Assembly: GCA_002428525.1 (NCBI GenBank) | Contig: DIWU01000032.1 | Location: forward strand, 1,082 to 65,081 | DNA: 64,000 bases | Direction: 5' to 3' | Source: a bacterium UBP14_UBA6098 | GTDB lineage: Bacteria > UBP14 > UBA6098 | In this document: piece after piece, positions 62,251-64,000 of the stretch | How positions within the stretch are numbered: the stretch's first letter is position 1 | How the letters are laid out: each line of letters opens with the position of its first letter | The notes under the pieces: generated by a model | Database searches by the model: none | What the model saw: the letters and a program-made list of their open reading frames with translations, nothing else | What the model was told of the DNA's origin: nothing | Program-made: the position numbers and the translations under genes

Positions 62251-63982
62251 GGCTCAGAAGGCGATTGAGCCGGACAAATGGACCATCCTTGTCGTCGAGG
62301 ATGACGAGGGGCTGAACTCTCTCCTTCGAAAGAATCTCGAACGCGCCGGTTTCACCGCCCTTGGCGCGACAACCGCGGAGGGCGCACTCGAATTATTTCC
62401 AACTAAAAGCGATATACTGGTCATACTCGACTATTGCCTTCCGGAAATGGATGGAATCCGCTTCGTCGAAGAACTCACCAAACGCGAAAAGGCGGTTCCC
62501 TTTCTGGTCCTCACCGGCCAAGGCGACGAGCGAACCGCGGTCGAGATGATGAAGCTCGGAGCGAGGGACTATCTCGTAAAAGAGCCGAGCATTCTCGAAT
62601 ACCTTCCGGAGAGCGTCGAGAAGGTTATCAGAGACATCGAGACCGAGCGGCGCCTGCGCTTAGCGGAACGGGCACTTGTCGAGAGCGAGGAAAGATATAG
62701 GGCGCTTCTTCAGAACCTGAACGAGGGCGTCGCGGTCTTCAATCGCGAGGGAACTCTTACCTACGCTAATCCCTCCGCGGAGAGCATCTTCGGCTTTGAA
62801 ACAAACTCACAGCTGGGGAAAAACACGGTTGAGTTTCTCTCAGAATCACAGATCGAAGCTGTCAAAAAACAGATTGAAAAATCGGATAATAAGTCCGTCT
62901 CAAACATCGACCTGATAATCTCAAAACCTGACGGCGAGCCGCGCGATATCATCGCGAGTGTCGTTATGTTGCCCCCTTCGGAAAGCCGAATCGAGGGCTA
63001 TTTAGTGACCTTCAGGGATATCACCGAGCGCATTCAAGCGCAGGAGAAGGTTAAATACCTTGCAAAACTCGTCGAGGGCGTTTCCGACGCAATTATATCC
63101 ACCGACTCGGATTTCAATATCGCCTCTTGGAACTCCGCCGCAGAGAAGCTTTACGGTTGGAAGGCCGAGGAGGTGATCGGGAAACCGATCGGCGAGGTTT
63201 TGAAAACCGAATACCCCGAAAAGAGCGAAGATGAGGAGTTCGGCGAGGTCAATCAGTTGAGCAAATGCGGGAAGAAGATCTTCGCTTTGCCCTCGGTTTC
63301 CTTTCTTCGAGAAAACGGCAAAGAAACTAACGGCATGGTCGTCGTCTATCACGATATCACCGAGCGGCGAAACGCAGAGATCGAGCTGAAAAAGAGCTTC
63401 GAGAAGCTGAAGCAGATCTTCAACAGCGTTGTCGATATCGTGGGACGAATCGTCGAGGTCAGAGACCCCTACACCGCCGGGCACGAGCGTAGAGTCGCGA
63501 AGCTCTCCGTTGCGATCGCCAAGAAAATGGGCCTTACTCAGGACAAGATCGACGCGATTCGAACCTCGGCGCTCGTTCATGATATTGGAAAAATCTATGT
63601 TCCCTCGGAGATACTCAGCAAGCCGGGACGACTCACCAAGCAGGAATTCGACCTCATAAAGGCCCATCCGTTAAAGGGTTATGAGATTTTAGAGGCTGTG
63701 GAGTTCCCATGGCCGGTCTCGACTATCGTCCTACAACACCATGAGAGACTCGACGGCTCCGGCTATCCCAACGGCCTGAAATCCCCCGAAATCCTGACCG
63801 AGGCGAAGATACTCGCCGTCGCCGATGTCGTCGAGGCTATGTCCTCGCATCGGCCATACAGGCCGGCCCCGGGCGTCGATGCCGCCCTCGAAGAGGTCAT
63901 CCAAAACCGAGGCAAGCTGTTCGACCCGCAAGTCGTCGATATATGTCTCAACCTATTGCGAGACAATAGCTTCACTTTTTAA
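62234..63982 (+). CDS. REC-PAS-PAS-HD-GYP phosphodiesterase
   Basis: This 582-residue protein has an N-terminal receiver domain (about 18-135; VVEDDEGLN, LDYCLPEMDG, LTGQG, K at VKEP), two PAS domains (about 160-275 and 283-400), and an HD-GYP domain (about 410-575) with HDIGK near 453 and HHERLDGSGYPNG near 509, the signature of cyclic-di-GMP phosphodiesterases. It is likely a phosphorylation-controlled c-di-GMP degrader. No GGDEF gene is in the window. I start at ATG 62234 (GAGAGG 6 nt upstream) inside the receiver gene. Confidence 0.9.
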   Translation: MIFQDKAQKAIEPDKWTILVVEDDEGLNSLLRKNLERAGFTALGATTAEGALELFPTKSDILVILDYCLPEMDGIRFVEELTKREKAVPFLVLTGQGDERTAVEMMKLGARDYLVKEPSILEYLPESVEKVIRDIETERRLRLAERALVESEERYRALLQNLNEGVAVFNREGTLTYANPSAESIFGFETNSQLGKNTVEFLSESQIEAVKKQIEKSDNKSVSNIDLIISKPDGEPRDIIASVVMLPPSESRIEGYLVTFRDITERIQAQEKVKYLAKLVEGVSDAIISTDSDFNIASWNSAAEKLYGWKAEEVIGKPIGEVLKTEYPEKSEDEEFGEVNQLSKCGKKIFALPSVSFLRENGKETNGMVVVYHDITERRNAEIELKKSFEKLKQIFNSVVDIVGRIVEVRDPYTAGHERRVAKLSVAIAKKMGLTQDKIDAIRTSALVHDIGKIYVPSEILSKPGRLTKQEFDLIKAHPLKGYEILEAVEFPWPVSTIVLQHHERLDGSGYPNGLKSPEILTEAKILAVADVVEAMSSHRPYRPAPGVDAALEEVIQNRGKLFDPQVVDICLNLLRDNSFTF

Positions 63983-63992
63983 AGGATTGTCC

Positions 63993-64000
63993 ATGGGCGA
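63993..64000 (+). CDS. start of a further gene, cut by window edge
   Basis: AAAGG (63981-63985) precedes an ATG at 63993, 10 nt after the HD-GYP stop. Only M-G and part of a third codon are visible, so no product can be named. Confidence 0.35.

Overview
This window most likely comes from an uncultivated Gram-negative bacterium of the FCB superphylum (Bacteroidetes/Chlorobi/Fibrobacteres and allied candidate phyla). Three secreted proteins end in a HPNPFNSA... domain typical of type IX secretion cargo (TIGR04183-like). There is also an O-antigen locus, a BamD-like lipoprotein, OmpA proteins, and a type IV pilus ATPase cluster. I infer the phylum-level placement; no rRNA gene is present to confirm it. 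Base composition is moderately G+C-rich, except for an A+T-rich stretch at about 17.76-22.69 kb. TTG and GTG starts are common. Many intergenic regions carry a sigma-70-like promoter (TTGACA/TTGAAA, 16-17 nt, TATATT/TATTAT/TATAAT).

Layout. 1-356: minus-strand tRNAs in the order Thr(TGT)-Tyr(GTA)-Gly(TCC)-Thr(GGT), the arrangement that precedes tuf in many bacteria. 534-6200: a small zinc-ribbon protein, zapB/zapA-like cell-division genes, rny (RNase Y), a YmdB-type phosphoesterase, purC, and argF. 6220-10671 (minus): comM, an internally deleted GNAT acetyltransferase, and recD2. 10884-14122: gyrA, convergent with a YycJ-type beta-lactamase-fold nuclease. 14286-26888: a long plus-strand run that starts with a YkgJ-like protein and nadE and continues into kdsD and envelope-polysaccharide genes (two flippases, a methyltransferase, a phosphoribosyltransferase-HAD fusion, three glycosyltransferases, gmd, and a GDP-sugar reductase probably making GDP-D-rhamnose). 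26885-33662: secreted type IX cargo, pdxA, a BNR-repeat cargo protein, and an M19 dipeptidase. 33978-44202: mgtE behind a long structured leader, cmk-rpsA, two OmpA proteins with calcium-binding TSP3 repeats, a DUF2279-like protein, and rimO. 44199-48474: TPR and BamD-like proteins, nadD, and adenine deaminase. 48676-55807: pilB, a degenerate pilT-like gene, pilT, pilC, and a PilS-like kinase. 55824-63982: an esterase-like cargo protein, mtgA, a four-gene minus-strand sensing operon (secreted protein, membrane protein, PAS protein, histidine kinase), and divergent from it a receiver protein with a REC-PAS-PAS-HD-GYP phosphodiesterase.

The most unusual signals are these. (1) Three intergenic elements (5045-5167, 8304-8423, 35377-35523) share one four-way cruciform architecture with almost no shared sequence, and each lies just 3' of a stop codon. 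(2) The roughly 230-nt mgtE leader can hide its ribosome binding site in a hairpin. (3) A PilT/PilB hybrid ATPase has lost its Asp-box and His-box residues. (4) The A+T-rich polysaccharide cassette has composition borders inside the two flanking genes. (5) Palindromic repeats are inserted in frame in a type IX sorting domain. (6) The recD2 and rimO promoters lie so close to their start codons that the mRNAs are probably leaderless.
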